Origin: UBA4951 sp963652335
GTDB lineage: Bacteria > Bacillota_I > Bacilli_A > RFN20 > CAG-826
DNA length: 6,804 nucleotides
Assembly (NCBI GenBank): GCA_963652335.1
Contig: CAVJSS010000024.1
Coordinates: forward strand, 1 to 6,804
Direction: 5' to 3'
Shown here: positions 5,075 through 6,804 of the stretch, piece by piece
Layout of the letters: each line of letters begins with the position of its first letter
Numbering within the stretch: the stretch's first letter is position 1
Notes under the pieces: generated by a model
The model's input: the letters and a program-made list of their open reading frames with translations, nothing else
Told to the model about the DNA's origin: nothing
Databases searched by the model: none
Translations under genes and position numbers: made by a program

Positions 5075-6688
5075 ATGTCCAAATTCATTTTCGTCACAGG
5101 CGGAGTCGTTTCTTCATTGGGAAAAGGAGTCTTTGCTTCCTGCCTTGGGATGCTGCTTAAAAATCGTGGTCTCAAAGTCTATAACATGAAGTTCGATCCT
5201 TATTTCAACGTCGATCCTGGAACAATGTCGCCATATCAACATGGCGAAGTTTACGTAACCAAAGATGGCGCCGAAACTGATTTGGATTTAGGACATTATG
5301 AAAGATGGGTCAATAACGATCTGACCAAAGAATGTTCTTTGACTTCAGGAAAGATATACCTCCACGTTTTGGAAAAAGAAAGACATGGAGATTATTTGGG
5401 CGCGACGGTTCAAATAATCCCCCACATAACCAATGAAATCAAATCAAGGATGCTGGCTGCCGCCTCCGTATCCAATGCCGATGTAGTCATATGCGAAATC
5501 GGCGGAACTGTCGGCGACATCGAAGGACTTGCTTATCTTGAAGCCATTCGTCAAATGAGAATCGAACTTGGCTATGAAAACACGATGTTCTTCCACAACA
5601 CGTTGGTGCCTTATCTTAAAGCCTCTGAAGAAAACAAAACGAAGCCAACCCAACATAGTACAAAAGAGCTTACCGGATTGGGGATTTTGCCGGATGCCAT
5701 CGTTTTGCGTTGCGAAGTGCCTTTAAGCGAGAGCGAAAAAGGAAAAATATCTTTGTTTTGCAATGTTCCGAGAGAAGGGGTGTTCGAAGCTGACGATCTA
5801 AAAAACGTTTATGAGCTGCCATTTAGGATGCATGAGCAAGGATTGGATGAGTATACGATCAATCACCTTCATTTGACTCCAAGCAAAGAACTAGATTTAT
5901 CGGATTGGGAAAAATGGAGTGATTCCGTTGCATCGGCAAATAAGAAAGTGGTTATTTCGCTGGTCGGAAAATATGTTGAATTAAAGGATGCTTATCTGTC
6001 GGTCAAAAACGCCTTAGAGCACTCCGGCTATCCAGAAGGATACAAAGTCGACATCAGATGGATTCAGTCAGCCAATCTTACTGAAGACAACGTTGAAGAA
6101 ACTTTAAGTGGAAGCGATGGCGTTTTGGTTCCAGGCGGATTCGGGGAACGCGGAACGGAAGGCAAAAAGCTGGCTATCCGTTATGCCAGAGAAAAGAAGA
6201 TCCCATATTTGGGAATATGTCTTGGGATGCAGTTGGCCATTATCGAATTCGCCGAGAACGTCGCTGGATTAAAAGGGGCAAATACAACCGAATTCGATCC
6301 TAAAACCCCATATCCAGTCATCGATTTGTTGAAAGATCAATATGCCGGCATAGATTTAGGTGGGACCCTGCGTTTAGGCAATTACGATTGTGATATTAAA
6401 AACGGGACATTGGCGGAAATGTGCTATGGAATGACTCGCATCGCCGAAAGGCATCGTCATAGATACGAATTCAACAACAAATACAAAACTGTCTTGGAAG
6501 ATTCCGGGATGGTATTTTCTGGCGTTAATCCCGAAACTGGCTTATGCGAAATAATCGAATTGAAAGATCATCCGTTTTTTATTGGGTGTCAGTTCCATCC
6601 TGAATTCACTTCCAGACCATTGAAAGCCAATCCATTATTCAAAGGATTCGTTTTGGCGGCCATAAAGGTGAACGAAAATTCAAAATAA
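5075..6688 (+). CDS. pyrG: CTP synthase (glutamine-hydrolysing)
   Basis: This enzyme makes CTP from UTP, ATP and glutamine, the last step of pyrimidine ribonucleotide synthesis, as a cytoplasmic tetramer. It has 537 residues, the normal family length. The N-terminal synthetase domain begins with FVTGGVVSSLGKG (6-18), the ATP-binding loop, followed by the highly conserved FDPYFNVDPGTMSPYQHGE and DGAETDLDLGHYER. The C-terminal class I glutamine amidotransferase domain (about 290-530) has the oxyanion-hole PGGFGERG, the nucleophile C382 in GICLGMQ, and H508/E510 in QFHPEF completing the triad. All key residues are present, so it should be active. It stands behind the tRNA-Gly terminator with its own promoter. 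No terminator is evident in the following 116 bp, so a downstream gene could be co-transcribed. Confidence 0.98.
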   Translation: MSKFIFVTGGVVSSLGKGVFASCLGMLLKNRGLKVYNMKFDPYFNVDPGTMSPYQHGEVYVTKDGAETDLDLGHYERWVNNDLTKECSLTSGKIYLHVLEKERHGDYLGATVQIIPHITNEIKSRMLAAASVSNADVVICEIGGTVGDIEGLAYLEAIRQMRIELGYENTMFFHNTLVPYLKASEENKTKPTQHSTKELTGLGILPDAIVLRCEVPLSESEKGKISLFCNVPREGVFEADDLKNVYELPFRMHEQGLDEYTINHLHLTPSKELDLSDWEKWSDSVASANKKVVISLVGKYVELKDAYLSVKNALEHSGYPEGYKVDIRWIQSANLTEDNVEETLSGSDGVLVPGGFGERGTEGKKLAIRYAREKKIPYLGICLGMQLAIIEFAENVAGLKGANTTEFDPKTPYPVIDLLKDQYAGIDLGGTLRLGNYDCDIKNGTLAEMCYGMTRIAERHRHRYEFNNKYKTVLEDSGMVFSGVNPETGLCEIIELKDHPFFIGCQFHPEFTSRPLKANPLFKGFVLAAIKVNENSK

Positions 6689-6804
6689 CGATTTTTCAAA
6701 ATTGCGAAATCTTTGCACAACTCGCTCTTTTTCGGTTGAAAAACATGGTATTAAAGAAACTTTAGTGTTATTCCCTATACTTTTCGCAGCAAAAGCGAAG
6801 GTAA
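6689..6804. other. Non-coding DNA after pyrG
   Basis: This AT-rich stretch runs to the window edge with no supported gene. TTCGC (6783-6787) and GCGAA (6795-6799) can form a weak 5-bp stem with no T-run after it. TATACT (6776-6781) resembles a -10 but lacks a -35 at the right distance. Nothing here can be called. Confidence 0.5.

Overview
The window comes from a low-GC Gram-positive bacterium, most likely a Bacilli / Erysipelotrichia / RF39-type Firmicute. The housekeeping genes are AT-rich, ribosome-binding sites are of the AGGAGG type, promoters are of the TTGATA-17-TATAAT type, and the long N-extended glutamyl-tRNA synthetase is the form I associate with Clostridia and Erysipelotrichia. 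The genetic code is standard: TGG encodes Trp and a TGA ends one gene.

Layout. (1) Positions 1-1263, minus strand: an IS30-family transposase that runs off the left edge. It is strikingly GC-rich against its surroundings, and its true frame is open to the window edge. A 1182-nt open stretch in another minus frame over the same DNA is only a shadow. Upstream of it, three copies of TTTGGAGATGA probably belong to the IS end. (2) Positions 1468-2907, plus strand: an AlbA_2 (Schlafen-type) / HATPase_c_4 / winged-helix protein. It is bracketed by two imperfect copies of a 32-bp repeat built from the 9-nt unit C(A/G)TTGAAGT, with the upstream copy extended by two further units. This is the least ordinary structure in the window and looks like a regulator with its own iterated operator, or a small self-contained cassette. 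(3) Minus strand, converging on it: gltX, then tRNA-Glu(CTC) 47 bp downstream, then an intrinsic terminator. (4) Plus strand, divergent from gltX: tRNA-Gly(GCC) with a near-consensus promoter and a terminator, then pyrG (CTP synthase). The last 116 bp hold no recognisable gene.

How the parts relate. gltX and tRNA-Glu(CTC) form a synthetase/cognate-tRNA pair, probably partly co-transcribed. pyrG supplies CTP and stands as a separate unit. The IS30 copy and the AlbA_2 cassette are accessory DNA beside this translation and nucleotide core. No defence island, CRISPR array or multi-gene novel system is visible. The repeat-flanked AlbA_2 gene is the main candidate for follow-up.
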